64,000 nt of DNA from Chenopodium formosanum (lineage: Eukaryota; Streptophyta; Magnoliopsida; Caryophyllales; Amaranthaceae). Shown here one piece after another: positions 11,517 to 22,754 of the stretch; the first letter of the stretch is position 1, and every line of letters starts with the position of its first letter. The position numbers were made by a program, and so were the translations under genes. A model generated the notes under the pieces. That model was given only the letters and a program-made list of their open reading frames with translations, did no database searches and had not been told where the DNA came from. Location: assembly GCA_024500155.1 (NCBI GenBank), contig CM044856.1, positions 47,058,303 to 47,122,302 on the forward strand, written 5' to 3'.

Positions 11517-12645
11517 TGATGCGTGTGCGGGCGCGCCTGCCAGGCCGCTGTTTCGTACTCATTTTCTCGCGGATGCCCCTCTCCCTTGTTACAACCGCAC
11601 CTTTCGGGGTTTCTTTTGGACGATCTAACTAACTTTAATCTTGTTAGTTTTACTATATATAGTTTTTCCTTCTATTTTTTAGAGGGAGAATGATTAGAAT
11701 AGAATTAGAATTAAGTTTTAGATCAACTTACAGAGATTTTTAGAGAGAGAAACTCTAGATTTTAGTGAGAGAATTTTATAGTGGATTGTTGATGATTGAA
11801 GATTTCTCCATTTCCTTTGATTTTTGATCAAGTTTGTAAGGATTCCTTTTCTTTAATTCAATCTTTAGTTTGATCTTTAGTTTGATTTCAATTGTTTTGT
11901 TGAAGTTCAAGTTTGATTGAAGTTTGATTGATATGTGATTTAATTTTAGTTTGTTTAATTTGATCATGATAAATTTGTTGTTTAGATTTGTTTTGATCTT
12001 GATTTTTATAGATAGTTAGTTGTTTGATTGCTAGGGTAATGGTGAAGCATATATGAGTAATGGATTGAAGTTTATTTGGGGAAATTGATGGAATTGATGA
12101 TGTGATTAAATTGGTTAATTGATTTTGTGCATGTGTGTTTTTGATTTAGGCTTGATCACCCTAGTTATTCACAGTAGATTGCATTGTAGGTTCACATTGA
12201 TACGGACCATTGATTTGTGGTTTGCATTTAACGATTGAGGTGTCTTGTGACGTTCCTAGCTATAGTTTATCGTTGTTGACGCTAGTTAGACCTCTAGGAA
12301 AATAGCTTGATATGCTCTTTTGGTTGCATGATTGGTTTTCCCTCGCATCACTCGACTTAGTCAACTTTTTCCCAATTAGCGAAATCCGTTACAAGTATAT
12401 GTGGATCCCGAGCCCTAGTGTTTATTACATTTGTCCCAACCTAGCTTGTTTAGTTGTTTTGCCTTCACACCCTTACCTAACCTTTCCGAAATAGCTTAAC
12501 TTGACAATATAAGATTGCCCTCTATTCCTTAGTGGTTCGACCCTCGACTTACCATTATACTTGTATAAGGATGTGTTGAGAGATTATAAATTTTGTTTGG
12601 CCTAGGGTAGGGTTAGTTTCAACGACCTAGTTCTGACCCTTTTCA
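11517..12645 (+). repeat. 3' LTR of element C (left-truncated)
   Basis: It aligns with 8224-9342 from TGATGCG onwards and ends CCTTTTCA. The preceding bases (GTCCCGGGTGGCGCGGGCC) are not a polypurine tract; in element H the same upstream motif (CGAGAGC at about 61692) lies 200 bases before the LTR. A deletion removed that stretch. Confidence 0.7.
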
Positions 12646-12731
12646 ACACTAGGCTTCTATCCCGAAATCAATAACAATCATCCCACCATATCTCCAACAA
12701 AATGTTGGGAGGGCGATGCCATAAGTCAACA
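12646..12731. other. Short unassigned spacer
   Basis: No recognisable content. It ends with CGTTG (12732-12736), the target duplication of the Cassandra solo LTR. It may be leader of element B or remains of A'. Confidence 0.3.
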
Positions 12732-12736
12732 CGTTG

Positions 12737-13027
12737 TGTAACACCCCGACCCCAAAAAAATTAGGGAGGGGCCTATTGTCACGAAATGCGCATCGAGGAC
12801 CAACAACTGTCCCCACAAACCAACATAAGTCCTTCCGGCACATTTTGTCCTCACTCATGCGCACCCCGAGAAAACTTCCCAGGAGGTCACCCATCCCAAG
12901 ACTACTCCCAACCAAGCATGCTTAACTGTGGAGTATCTTAGCAAATGAGCTCCCTAAAAGGAAGATGCACCATGTTGATATGAGTAGTATATCAAATCCT
13001 TTTAAAGAAATCATGAGGGGTATTACA
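12737..13027 (-). mobile_element. Cassandra: Cassandra TRIM solo LTR
   Basis: This 291-bp unit is bounded by TGTAACACCCC and GGGGTATTACA and by an exact 5-bp target duplication CGTTG (12732-12736, 13028-13032). Its core reads, on the minus strand, like plant 5S rRNA: AGCATGCTTGG, GTAGTC, GGATGGGTGACCTCCTGGG and AAGT. An LTR of 240-350 bp carrying 5S rRNA-like sequence is the hallmark of Cassandra terminal-repeat retrotransposons in miniature. No second LTR or interior is present, so this is a solo LTR left by recombination. It has no coding capacity and depends on proteins of other elements. It sits in what I take to be the leader of element B. Confidence 0.9.
12872..12950 (-). other. 5S rRNA-like segment with internal Pol III promoter remains
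   Basis: On the minus strand, GTTAAGCATGCTTGG is followed by GGGAGTAGTCTTGGGATGGG and TGACCTCCTGGGAAGT. In 5S rRNA genes this covers the internal control region (A box, IE, C box), which recruits TFIIIA and Pol III. It is not a 5S gene: both ends of the 120-base gene have diverged and it lies inside an LTR. Confidence 0.8.
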
Positions 13028-13032
13028 CGTTG

Positions 13033-13709
13033 AGTGATTGATTTGTGCGTCGTTTCTTAAGATATGGTACCTTTCGACACCCAAGCCTTTTTTTACCTTA
13101 GAATGACATTGCATGTATCTTGACTTATGGCATGCTTATGTGATTATGTGACTATATGCAACGTGTTAGGATAGTCTTATTTTTTCTTTTTAGTTTGGTC
13201 TAGGTTCCCAATTACGAAGTTGTCTCGTCGTGATTTAGAGTCATAGTCAAAGGATAGCATAAAAAAATCAAATCAAATAAAAAAACGATGACAAAAAAAA
13301 AAAAAAAACGCTTGAATTTAAAAACAAAAAATCTTACGAGCAGGTGGCGTAAGAAACACAGTAAGTTGTGCGACTCCTCCTAGCTCCGCACAACTTAATC
13401 ACTTACGCGCGCCCAATAAACAAGTCAACTTTGATTTTTAAAAAACAAATTGACTCGTCTGAACAATATCTTCATCGAAGAATTGTTAAGGGTGATGTTA
13501 TCCGTTTAAGTATATTTTGCGTCTTTTCTTATTTTTTTCTCCCTTTTTAAATAAGCATATCTATTTACTTATCTCTTCATACTCCTTTTAGGGCGTGTTT
13601 CCAAGCTTGGGAAAGAAGACTCCCGGGCACTCGCATTCTACGTTTACCACCAAAAGATCAACCCCTTTCAAACCACTTTTTTTCGACAACTAATCCTAGT
13701 CCAACAACA
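13033..13709 (+). other. Leader of element B upstream of gag
   Basis: No coding content. A GC-rich module of the element B type (AGGTGGCGTAAG...GCACAACTTAATCAC...GCGCGCCC) lies at about 13340-13412. The final 60 bases are C/A-rich and lead to the gag ATG at 13710. Confidence 0.45.
13340..13412. repeat. GCGC/AACT module 1 of element B (leader)
   Basis: Contains GCAGGTGGCG, AAGTTGTGCG, GCACAACTTAATCAC and GCGCGC. It is of the same type as blocks in both LTRs and in four other noncoding parts of the element, and stands just before gag. Confidence 0.55.
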
Positions 13710-15019
13710 ATGCCAACCATCGAAGAACTTCAACAAGAGATTCTTCGTTTGAGAGAGGAAAAGGCTCAAGAGGCCGAGGAGAGAAGAGTTAAGAAAATGG
13801 AAAAGGGTGAAAAGAAAAATGCTGAAACCTTAGCCTTGTTAGAAAAGATGGGACAATTATCCATCAAAGAAAAGTCTTTGGAGAAGCTAGTTCTTCGTTC
13901 TACAATGGGGAACAAGTACTTCGACGCTGAAAAGTTTGCTCCTCCTGTAGGACTTGCTTTACCGGAAAAGTTTGTAGCTACGGACATGCCAATATATAAG
14001 CTGATCAATAATCCACAAAACCATTTAATATGTTTTACTGGCTTCATGGCATTAAAGGGAATTGTTCTTAAGCTTTATGCTTTGACTTTCCCTTTATCTC
14101 TAGACCCAACCGCGAGAGAGTGGTACTATGCGCTAGATCCAAAATTCAAGGCGACGTGGGAAGATGTAGTTTTGGCTGTCATTACCCAATATGAGAGTAA
14201 CGTAGAGTTTAAGTCAACTTTACGTGAACTCGAGATGCTCAAGCATGGCGACGATGAAGGTTTCCTTGCTTTCTATGGTATGTGGCGAGAAAAGGCGGCC
14301 CACCTTGCCCAAAGGCCACCTGAATTCGAGTTAGTAAAAAAGTTCATTGACAAATGTTATGAAAAGTACAACAAACATCTACATTACGTCGGTTTGGACA
14401 CATTTTTTAAAAGGTCTATTCTGTGGCTACTAGGATTGAAGATGATCTTGCGAAAGAAAAAGCAAACAAATCTCATCATCATCATCAACCTAAGAATAAC
14501 AACAAGAAAGGGAATGATAATGCATTATCCTTTATTGGAGTTCTTGCGACTACCACGTAATACAATAACACAAATCGATATGATGATCTTAGAAAAAGAT
14601 GGACAAAAGAAAGAAAATTTACTCCATTTATTGTAAGTTATAAAGAATTGTTAGAAAAATTAAATGAAAAAGACTTACTCGTGCCAACAGGGCCGACACC
14701 ACCCACTCCACCGGAAAGAAGATTTCCTCAATGGGATGGTAATGCTTATATTGCTTATCATAGAGGGGTTGGACATGATACTGAACGTTGCTATGTCTTA
14801 AAGCACAAAATACAAGATTTAGTAGACGATGGGAGAATTCCCACGCTTAAACCTAACAATAATGCATCCCCCTTAGGGGTGTTTCACATCGATGAGGACC
14901 ATATGGGAAGTGATATGTTCAATCCTTTGGACTATATCACACCTATAGGAGAACCTCTATCCACCATAATCATAGAGGCAACTAATGAAGTATGTGGACT
15001 ATGGGACGACGACTTTTAA
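13710..15019 (+). pseudogene. Element B gag (Tat type), frameshifted
   Basis: ATG at 13710 in AACAATGCC. Residues 1-60 form a charged coiled coil (EELQQEILRLREEKAQE). The Gag core follows, with FMALKGIV, LSLDPTAREWYYALDP and ELEMLKHGDDEGFLAFYGMWREKA. A frameshift at about 14405-14412, in a TTTTTTAAAAGG run, moves the frame; the shifted part ends at 14636 and the downstream part is open again to 15019. This last part has AYHRGVGHDTERCYVLKHKI, a zinc-finger-like motif that has lost its first Cys. The gag is long and otherwise well preserved. It structures the particle for this element; no functional product is expected. Confidence 0.85.
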
Positions 15020-15480
15020 GACTTATATGTCTCTAAGTATGCCGTCGTCCCACCTCCATCTTGTTTACAAAATGAAACAAATGGAACGCTTGATTGGGAT
15101 AATTTCTTCGGGAAGTCGCAAGATTAATCGAATCTCTCCTTGGATGAATAATGGCATCAAGCACAACTCATGGAACATCTTGAAATCGAGGCCCATCCAA
15201 AGCCTCTAGAAGAAAGTTGGTTTGTGAGTCCTACAACTAACCCAAACAAGATAGATCATTTAACTCGTTCTGGGAAAGTCTACCAAGCACCACCACCAAA
15301 TGGATTTTCGACCACACAAAATTAAACTCAAGGTCAAGTACAAAATCCAATACCACCTCCACTTGAGGTGGAAGATCCATTGGTCAAACAACTTCGGCAA
15401 TCCAAGGCAAATGTTAGCATTTGGGAACTCCTAAGTACTTCTAAAGAACATAGAATTCTCTCATAAACGCTCTAACGACT
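15020..15480 (+). pseudogene. gag-pro linker of element B
   Basis: Remains of the polyprotein between gag and protease, broken by stops. Short coding-like pieces such as SWFVSPTTNP and LTRSGKVY (about 15215-15290) resemble the region found before protease in Tat elements. No domain of its own. Confidence 0.4.
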
Positions 15481-16860
15481 TTGTTTGTTAGCACACAAAC
15501 AACCCCTCGGGATCTCGTTATCTTGCTTACTAGTGAGAAATCCGACAAATCAATCATTTTCACTAATGATGATTTACCTTCAAAAGACACTACCCACAAC
15601 AATGCATTATACTTAACCGTGGGGTTCAAGGGATACAATATCCCTCTAACTTTGGTAGACAATGGGTTAGTTGTAAACATATGCCCATTGCGAAATGCAA
15701 AATACTTAGGCCTTAATCCAGAAAAAGATTTCCAATCAATAACACAAAGCATTAGGGTCTATGACAATTCGAGAAGATCAGTGTATGGAACTGTTAAGCT
15801 ACAAATTACCACAGGCCCAATTCAAAAGATGGTTGAATTCCATGTTATGGACATAAAATCTACATTCAACCTTCTACTTGGACGTCCTTGGATACACGAG
15901 CTTGGTGCAATACCATACTCAATTTATCAAATGATTAGGTTGAACTATCAAGGGCTTCTTATGACTATACATGCTTCTCCACTCAAAATAGCAATAAATG
16001 ATCAATCACTCCTAGAAATAAACCATGATAATGATGAAGAGGACATGTGGGGATTTGCCACGGATCCAATCTGCACAATTGAAATGGAAGAAGACTTTGA
16101 TGAACCATTCAAGCTTGATCCATATTCCACCCGGATAGTAAACAACATCTTACTTAAGAGTAGTTACTTTCCTAGGATGCCTTTGGGAATAGGAATGAAG
16201 AAATATCTCTTACTTCCTATCCCAAAGAAAAGCTTCTCCTTTGGATTGGGATATAAACCAACCAAAGAAGAATTAGAGTCTCACGATGCAAAAAACAAAG
16301 CACGTAGAGACAATAATATGAAAGGGATAATCACTTTACTCCTATCCTACCATCAAACCCTTAATGGACAATTCATTAGGGAGGGAGAAGATTACCCATG
16401 CTACGACTTTCTAGAACCCTTAGTTCTAGAAGGAATCAAGAAGATTGCTACTTCTTGGATGACGGTCTTAGTATCGTTAAATCAAAACACCCAACTCCAG
16501 GGTGCAATTATGGGAAAGCATTTAACTTGCTATTTGGACTAGAGCAAAATCATGTCGCTACAATGACCAATCAAAACGCCATTCAAGATGAAGCTTTTGA
16601 CCCAACCTCGCTGATCAACCCTTTAAATGAAACTTTTGAGCATGGATCGAGGAAATCTTTTAAATGGACCAATCACAAAGGCGATAAGCTGAAAATCGTC
16701 ATAGGCGAAGGGAAGATATTTGAAGAATCGAACGATGAATCTATTATAGACTCTAAGGAAGATGAAAATCTAGGCCTTGTGGCCATTACTGAGTCTTTAT
16801 TTTCTTGTTCTAAGGACGAAGATCCCAAAAAGGATTATTTTCTTGATGATTCTCTTTTGA
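15481..16860 (+). pseudogene. Element B protease and downstream linker
   Basis: Open from about 15481 to 16542. The retropepsin part reads LTLVDNGLVVNICPL, with DNG in the place of the catalytic DTG/DSG (DNG occurs in Tat elements, as I recall), and LLLGRPWIHELGAIP, the diagnostic second half. Retropepsins cut the Gag-Pol polyprotein as dimers. The following acidic linker (about 16000-16860) shifts frame near 16400-16540, where two frames overlap, and stops at 16872. It connects to the RT frame. The element needs this protease for maturation; the frameshift disables it. Confidence 0.8.
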
Positions 16861-16870
16861 TATTAATAAT

Positions 16871-18720
16871 ATGAGCACTATTTTTGAGTATATGCCTTCT
16901 CTTAAATCTTTCAAATGCTATAACAATCAATCTAATGAAGATGATAACATTAATAAATTGGTTGAATTAATGAATGAACGAGAACAAAAGAACCCTATCG
17001 TTGAAAAAACTGAAATAGTTAATATAGGAACTAACAAAAATAAAAGAGAAGTCAAAATTGGCTTAACTCTAATTCCGGAAGAGCGATCGACCCTCATATC
17101 GACGCTCAAAGAATTTGGAGACGTGTTTGCTTGGTCATACAAGGACATGCATGGAATATATAGGGAAATTGCGAAACATACCATTCCCTTGAACCCTACC
17201 TCTAAACCAGTAAAACAAAAACTTCGACGAACGAAACCTAATGTCGCATTAAAAATAAAAGAAGTACAAAAACAGTTGGACGCAGGTTTTATTCGCGTAT
17301 GTAATTACCCAGAATTGATTGCGAACATCGTATGAATCCCAAAAAAGGATGGACGAGTTTGCATGTGTGTCGACTTTAGGGACCTTAATAAAGCTAGCCC
17401 TAAAGACAATTTTCCTCTACCACAATATTGATATATTGGTAGATAACACGGCTGAACATGCGATGTTATCCTTTATTGATGGATACGCAGGTTACAACCA
17501 AATTTTAATGGCAAAAGAAGATGAAGAAAAGACATGCTTTATTACCCCTTGGGGTACGTATTGCTACACAATCAAGCCATTTGGTTTAAAAAATGCACGA
17601 CCTACGTACTAAAGAACGACAATAACTCTCTTGCATGATATGATGCATAATTAAATAGAAGTTTATGTGGATAATATGATCGTAAAGTCCAAAGGTAGAA
17701 TGAGACATATAAAAGCTTTACGCAAATTTTTAACTCGCATAAAATAATACAAAATGCGATTGGATAAACAAAAATGCGCCTTCGGGGTAACTTTTGGCAA
17801 CTTACTCGGATACGTAGTAAGTACACGTGGCATCGAGATCGATCCCTCTAAAATAAAGGCAATTGTTGACATGCCTCCTCCTCAAAGAGAAAAAGAAATT
17901 AGGGGATGCCTTGGCAAACTATGACTTGTGAGCTAATATTTAAAAAATTGAAAAAAGAGGAGAAACATGAATGAGACGATCAATGCCAAAAGGCCTTTGA
18001 GAAAATCAAAGATTATCTCAAAAGTCCACTAATTTTAGCACCACTAGTACCCAAACTACCTCTTAGGCTATACTCTACAGTTACAGACACAGCCACAGGC
18101 GCCATGTTAGAACAAGAGGTAGAAAAAGTCAAGCATGCAATATATTACATAAGTAAAAAATTCATTCAATGTGAAACAAAATATATCACCTTGGAAAATA
18201 CAAGCCTAGCATTAGTGTGGGCAACTAAAAAATTACGACATTATATGCTACCACACACTACTCATGTGATTTCTCAACAAAACCCGATAAAGTATTTGTT
18301 TGAACAACCACCTATACAAGGAAGAATATCTAAGTGGTTGGTGATGTTGGCCGAATTTGAGTTAAAATATATTCCTGAAAAATCAATGAAAGGAAAAGTA
18401 ATTTCCGACTTTCTGGCCCAACATCCAATTCAAACAAGTCGTGCAGAAACTACTCATCTTTCGGATGAAGAGGTTCTCATGAGACAAGATGACAAATGGG
18501 TAATGTAGTTCCACGGTGCGTCCAATCAAAATGGATGTGGCGTAGGAGTGTTACTCATACGTCCTGAGGGAGCACATACTCCAATCTCTGTTAAACTAGA
18601 CTTTGAGGTTACCAATAATGCCGTAGAATGTGAAGCGTGCATTATTGGATTAGAAGCAGCAGCTAGCATAGGTGTGCAAAAATTAGAGGTATATGGAGTT
18701 CTTGTTTAATTATAAATCGT
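16871..18720 (+). pseudogene. Element B reverse transcriptase and tandem RNase H
   Basis: RT starts about 17090 (EFGDVFAWSYKDM) and continues QLDAGFIRVCNYPELIANIV, a stop at 17333, DGRVCMCVDFRDLNKASPKD, and IKPFGLKNAR at 17570. The active-site region near 17660 reads VYVDNMIVKS, so the second Asp of YVDD is changed. RNase H1 lies at about 18100-18440 (ISKKFIQCETKY, LRHYMLPHTTHVISQQNPIKY). A second, archaeal-type RNase H lies at 18500-18700 (FHGASNQNGCGVGVLL, TNNAVECEACIIGLEAA). This dual RNase H is a Tat-lineage trait. Many frameshifts and stops occur between 17400 and 18100. Confidence 0.85.
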
Positions 18721-18731
18721 ATACTTAAAAA

Positions 18732-20171
18732 ATGGAAAATAAAGAACTCCACAATGATATTATACCAAGGGATGAGAATCAATTTTCCGATGCGCTAGCA
18801 AAATTAGCCTCAATGATCAACATTCCAGATCACTTAAATATGACGCCATTATGCATTGATAGAAGGGAAGAACCAACATATTGCAACACAATAGAGGAAA
18901 TAAATGACATCGAAAGAGATAGTCCTTGGTATGATTATATTCTCCAATATATTACCCATGTCACATATCCCGAAAATACTTCATCAAAAGACCTACGAGC
19001 CTTACGAACACGTGCGGCCTAATATGGGCTATTAAATGGTCAGTTATGCAAAAAAGGACCTAATGGACAAAGTTTATTGTGTATAGACCAACCTGAAGCC
19101 ACACGCCTTATGGAAAATACTCACAAAGATTTTTGTTGGCCTCACATGAATGGTAAAATGCTTTCGAAAATATTTTCACGACAAGGGTACTATTGGTCCA
19201 CTATGGAACATGATTGCATACAATATGTTAAAAAATGTATAGAGTGCCAAATGTTCGTTAATTTACAACACCTTCCACCATCCGAACTATACAATCTTAC
19301 TTCCCCTTGGCCTTTTTCAACTTAGGAAATTGACATAATTGGAAAAATCTCTCCAACAGGAACAGGAGGGCACGAGTACGTATTAGTAGCCATCAATTAC
19401 TTCACCAAGTGGATTGAGGCTACTTCTTACGTGAATATCACTTCTAAACATGTCGCAATGTTTCTCGAATAAAACATATTTTGTAGATATGGAGTTCCTC
19501 ATGAACTAATTATTGATCAGGGATCTCAATTTAAAGTTGAAGTCGAGACCCTCTTAACTCGTTATAAAGTAAAACATCTATACTCATCCCCATATAGACC
19601 TCAAATGAATGGAGCTGTAGAGTCGGCAAATAAAAATATAACAATCATCATTAAGAAAATGGAAGAAAATTACAAAGACTGGCCGAATAAACTACACCTC
19701 GCATTATTGGGTTATAGAACGTCTATACGAACATCAATAGGAGTAACTCCATACTCCTTAGTTTTCGGAATGGACGCAGTTCAACCAGTCAAACTGGAAA
19801 TACCATCCCTACGCATCGTACTTGAAAGTAAGCTACCGGAAGCTGAATGGGTAAGAGCGAGGTATGAAGAGCTTTTATTCCTCGATGAACGACGATTAAG
19901 AGCTTTGCATCATGTACAAGTCTACCAAAGGCGCATTGCGCGTCATTTCAATAAAAGAGTAAAACCTAGAAATGTAAAAGAAGGTGACTTTGTACGAAAG
20001 GAGGTTAGGGGTCCACCAACCGATCCAAGAGGGAAATTCAATCCTAATTGGATAGGTCCCTACCGCGTAATTGAAATCCTATCAGGAGGAGCCGTTAAAT
20101 TAATGGATATTGGAGGAGATGAAATTCAGCCATTAATAAACATTGATCGAATTAAGAAATATTACATATGA
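18732..20171 (+). pseudogene. Element B integrase
   Basis: The first 40 residues end the second RNase H (QFSDALAKLASM). The integrase zinc-binding region is at about 19077-19260 (H in NTHKDFCWPHMNG, then CIECQ). Catalytic core: first Asp in EIDIIGKISP (19330), second in LIIDQGSQF (19511), Glu in GAVESANKN (19617). The C-terminal part (19605-20171) is open for 188 residues and ends VKLMDIGGDEIQPL...RIKKYYI with TGA 20169-20171. Stops at 19021, 19323 and 19470 break the upstream part. Integrase inserts the cDNA and makes the 5-bp TSD seen at the ends of B. Confidence 0.85.
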
Positions 20172-21080
20172 AATCCGGATGAACTCATTCACTCATACAA
20201 CCAATTTTAATTAGCATTCAATTGAAATATTCTAAGTGTTATGCATTTTACCGAATAACACTGTAAATCACACAACACTTGGGGGGTAATTTAGAAATAA
20301 TAAACCGTTCTAAGTGTTGAGATCTTTTTCGAACATCACGAAAAAATCTTCACACTTGGGGGGTAATAATACAGAATTAAATTTTTTTTTTCGAGACATT
20401 CGTAACACAGGTGTCGCGCGCAACTGGAATAGTTACTCGCAGATGTCACGCGCAAAAAATTTTGTTGCGTGCGACAGGCTCGCGCAACTATAGATGTTGC
20501 ACACGCCACCTGGTGATGAACTGCGAACCCGAATTTTTACGTTTAAACGAAGTTGCGACTGCTACTTGCGGCAAAAAGAGGGTGTTTCTTAAATATAATA
20601 TATACTCAAAAAATAAATTTAAACTTCGATTTTATTCTTTTTAAACAAGGTTTGATTAATGTTTTATTTAATATCTACCGAATAGATTAAAGAAAAATTA
20701 AAAAAATACATAATAAAAAAAAACCATTAGAACTACGCAAAGACCTGATTTCGTAATGTGAATACGTAGGCAATCTTTATGATTCGGTCATATCAAAATA
20801 TAAAAATATAAATATCATTTTTTTTCATTCAAATTTCAAAGAAAAGAGAGACATTGTTGAACTAGATTGTAAACAGAAAAAAAATAGTATTGATTACACT
20901 TTATTCAATTTAAAACTAATAGCGAAATTGTGTAACACTCTAAGGTTTTACTATGTCCACAATTGTCACGAACGACAGTGGAGTAGTTTCCATCGCAGTA
21001 TTTTAATAAACCTTATAGCTTTCTCCTACGCTCTTCTTCTTAACCCATACAATGTTCTTCAATTTGGAAATTGGGGTCTT
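20172..21080 (+). other. Post-pol noncoding region of element B
   Basis: Two CACTTGGGGGGTAAT purine words (20277-20292, 20352-20367) look like extra polypurine tracts. A GCGC/AACT module follows at 20410-20575. At 20730-20790 is GAACTACGCAAAGACCTGAT...ATACGTAGGCA, whose ends CTACG and CGTAG are complementary; I recall similar words after pol in other plant Ty3 elements. No gene on either strand. Confidence 0.55.
20410..20575. repeat. GCGC/AACT module 2 of element B (after pol)
   Basis: Contains GTGTCGCGCGCAACTGGAAT, GTCACGCGCAAAAAATTTTG, GCGTGCGACAGGCTCGCGCA and AACT. Same building blocks as in the LTRs (6796-7045, 29186-29440). Confidence 0.6.
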
Positions 21081-22578
21081 TTAAACCTTTTTTCTCTTTT
21101 CAGAAGCTTTCGTTAGACTCTTTTTTCGAGTTTGTTGCGAAGGTTCCTTGATTATCACACCTTGTTGTGCGAGTTTGGAGGGAGCTTTCCTTTTTGTTTC
21201 CTTCAAATGCGCCTTAGGAGATGAGAAGTCTAACATTCTTCTCAGTCCTTTGTTTTGGCCACTAGGAGGAGTAGTGGTGGCTGAATGCATCAAAGGATTA
21301 GGTGGATTGCAAGTCGTGGCGGCTTGATATTGAGACCGAGCCTTGTTTAATTCACCCTTATCCGCCTCATTCATCCAAGCTTTGTAAAAGGAAGATAATA
21401 AAATACTCGTAGTAGAATTTTGTACTACCCATCTAGGAAGACTTGACCAATACTCCATCCAACGAAAAACTCGCTCGGGTTTAAAAATAACATCTTTAGG
21501 GGCATCACAGTCTTGAGGGGCAAAATATAAGTAGTACTAGATAGGCCTAAAAGCGTAATGTAAGGGCAATTGAGACTATTCCCAACCATACTATTGATGT
21601 TCCACCAAGGAATCACAAAGCATATGTTAGGAACCCCATGACAGAAAAACGACGTCCATTCCTCTTCATTCTTGTGCTTATAAAGGATTTGATGTCCAGC
21701 GAATGTCTTAATCCCTTAGCCTCAAGATTTTGTGGCTTATCAACAATTCGCAAATGCTCCATGAGCCAAATCTAAAAAAAAAGAAAAACAAAAAATCAGT
21801 TTGCGATTTTTACACAAGCAGGTGGCGCGCGCATCAAAACTAGTTGCGCGCATCATCCGCGCATAGCGCAGAAGATTGCGCTGGTCATGCCATCGTAACT
21901 TCGTAATTGTGCTGATAAACGCTAAAAAAAAGAAAAAAAAACATACATGTTATAGGAGTGGACTTCCCGTGAAACCGTTTTCGTTAGGGTCTCCTCTAAG
22001 GCGATTCAAACATAGAATGGTTTCTGCCAAAGCCAAAGGAGCGGGTGAATGAAATCCCTCTATTTGCTCCACTATGGACACCATGGAATAATCTCCACAT
22101 TCTTTGCCTGTCCTAAGTAAACAATTAACAACAATACAATAACATAAAGCACGAATTTTAAAGCATTGTTTAGTCATGTTGTCACGAGGGGCGACGAAAT
22201 GTTCAATAAATTAAATCAAGTTCATGCCTTCTTCAGTTCCAATATTGGTCATATCATTTTCGGAAAAGCCAAAAAATCTTTGGAATATAGGTTTGGGATC
22301 CGACAAGGTAGGCGATTAACTCAAAGGGAGAGTATTTGTAGGGAAGCCTAGCAAGGCCTCGAACTCACCGGGTAGGGGTCAATTTCGTCCGCTTTAAACA
22401 AGAAAAGATGGTGGTTAGAGTCCCAATGGTTTACTGCAACATAAATAAAATCAAAATTAATTACTAGTTGCATATATTTCAATAGAGGGTCTAGGTGGTA
22501 AATTTTGAAAGCGTGTTTGTCCTCGGTTCAAAGGGAAGTGACCCATTGCTTCAAAAGTTGTTCAAAGGACTTCACCAT
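21081..22578 (-). pseudogene. Antisense extra gene of element B, DUF7745-like
   Basis: It lies on the strand opposite to pol. The start ATG at 22576-22578 (MVKSFEQLLKQWVTSL) leads to HWDSNHHLFLFKADEIDPYP, then ALCYCIVV...IVEQIEGFHSPAPLALAET (21950-22177), then WNINSMVGNSLNCPYITLLG (21530-21610), and a lysine-rich tail ending at 21081. This order, with the F-x-F-x-x-x-(E/D)-(I/L)-x-P and P-x-x-LA(D/E)T motifs, resembles the DUF7745 family that I know from plant retroelement-linked proteins; the match is by memory. Several stops and frame changes occur, some perhaps introns (for example around 21780-21940, where a GCGC module lies). Function unknown. It is probably an accessory gene of the Tat element, transcribed from its own promoter. 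Confidence 0.5.
21808..21900. repeat. GCGC/AACT module 3 of element B
   Basis: GCAGGTGGCGCGCGCATC, CTAGTTGCGCGCATCATC, GCGCATAGCGCAGAAGATTG and CGCTGG. It lies inside the DUF7745-like gene, flanked by A-rich runs, where an intron is likely. Confidence 0.55.
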
Positions 22579-22754
22579 TGTTAAAAAAAAAAAAAAAAAA
22601 AAGAGTGTGAGAATTTAGAGAGATTAATTCTTTTTAGTTTCTTATGGTATTACTAAGCGAATGAATGAGAGATGATTAAAAGCCTAGATGAAACCACGTT
22701 TAAATAGATCCTAGTGGGGCAAATTTTCTGCAAATTTGGCTCAAAGGAAAGTTC

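Larger units (their letters stand above)
7994..12645 (+). mobile_element. Element C: non-autonomous Athila-like LTR retrotransposon
   Basis: Two long direct repeats (8224-9342 and 11517-12645) share long runs, including TTTCTTTTGGACGATCTAAC and GGTTCACATTGATACGGACC. A primer site complementary to tRNA-Asp follows the first repeat. The 2.1-kb interior lacks gag and pol, but has the AAGCTTGGGGGAATT words and the post-gene motifs seen in element H. I read it as a non-autonomous derivative of an Athila-type element. The 5' LTR seems to start at about 7994 (TGGATGCC). The 3' LTR lacks the first roughly 230 bases and the usual polypurine tract, so its left end is deleted. I found no clear TSD. Confidence 0.65.

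Noticed and set aside
12872..12950. 5S rRNA gene
   Set aside because: Only the internal promoter region matches; it lies inside a TG...CA unit with a 5-bp TSD, which is the Cassandra LTR.
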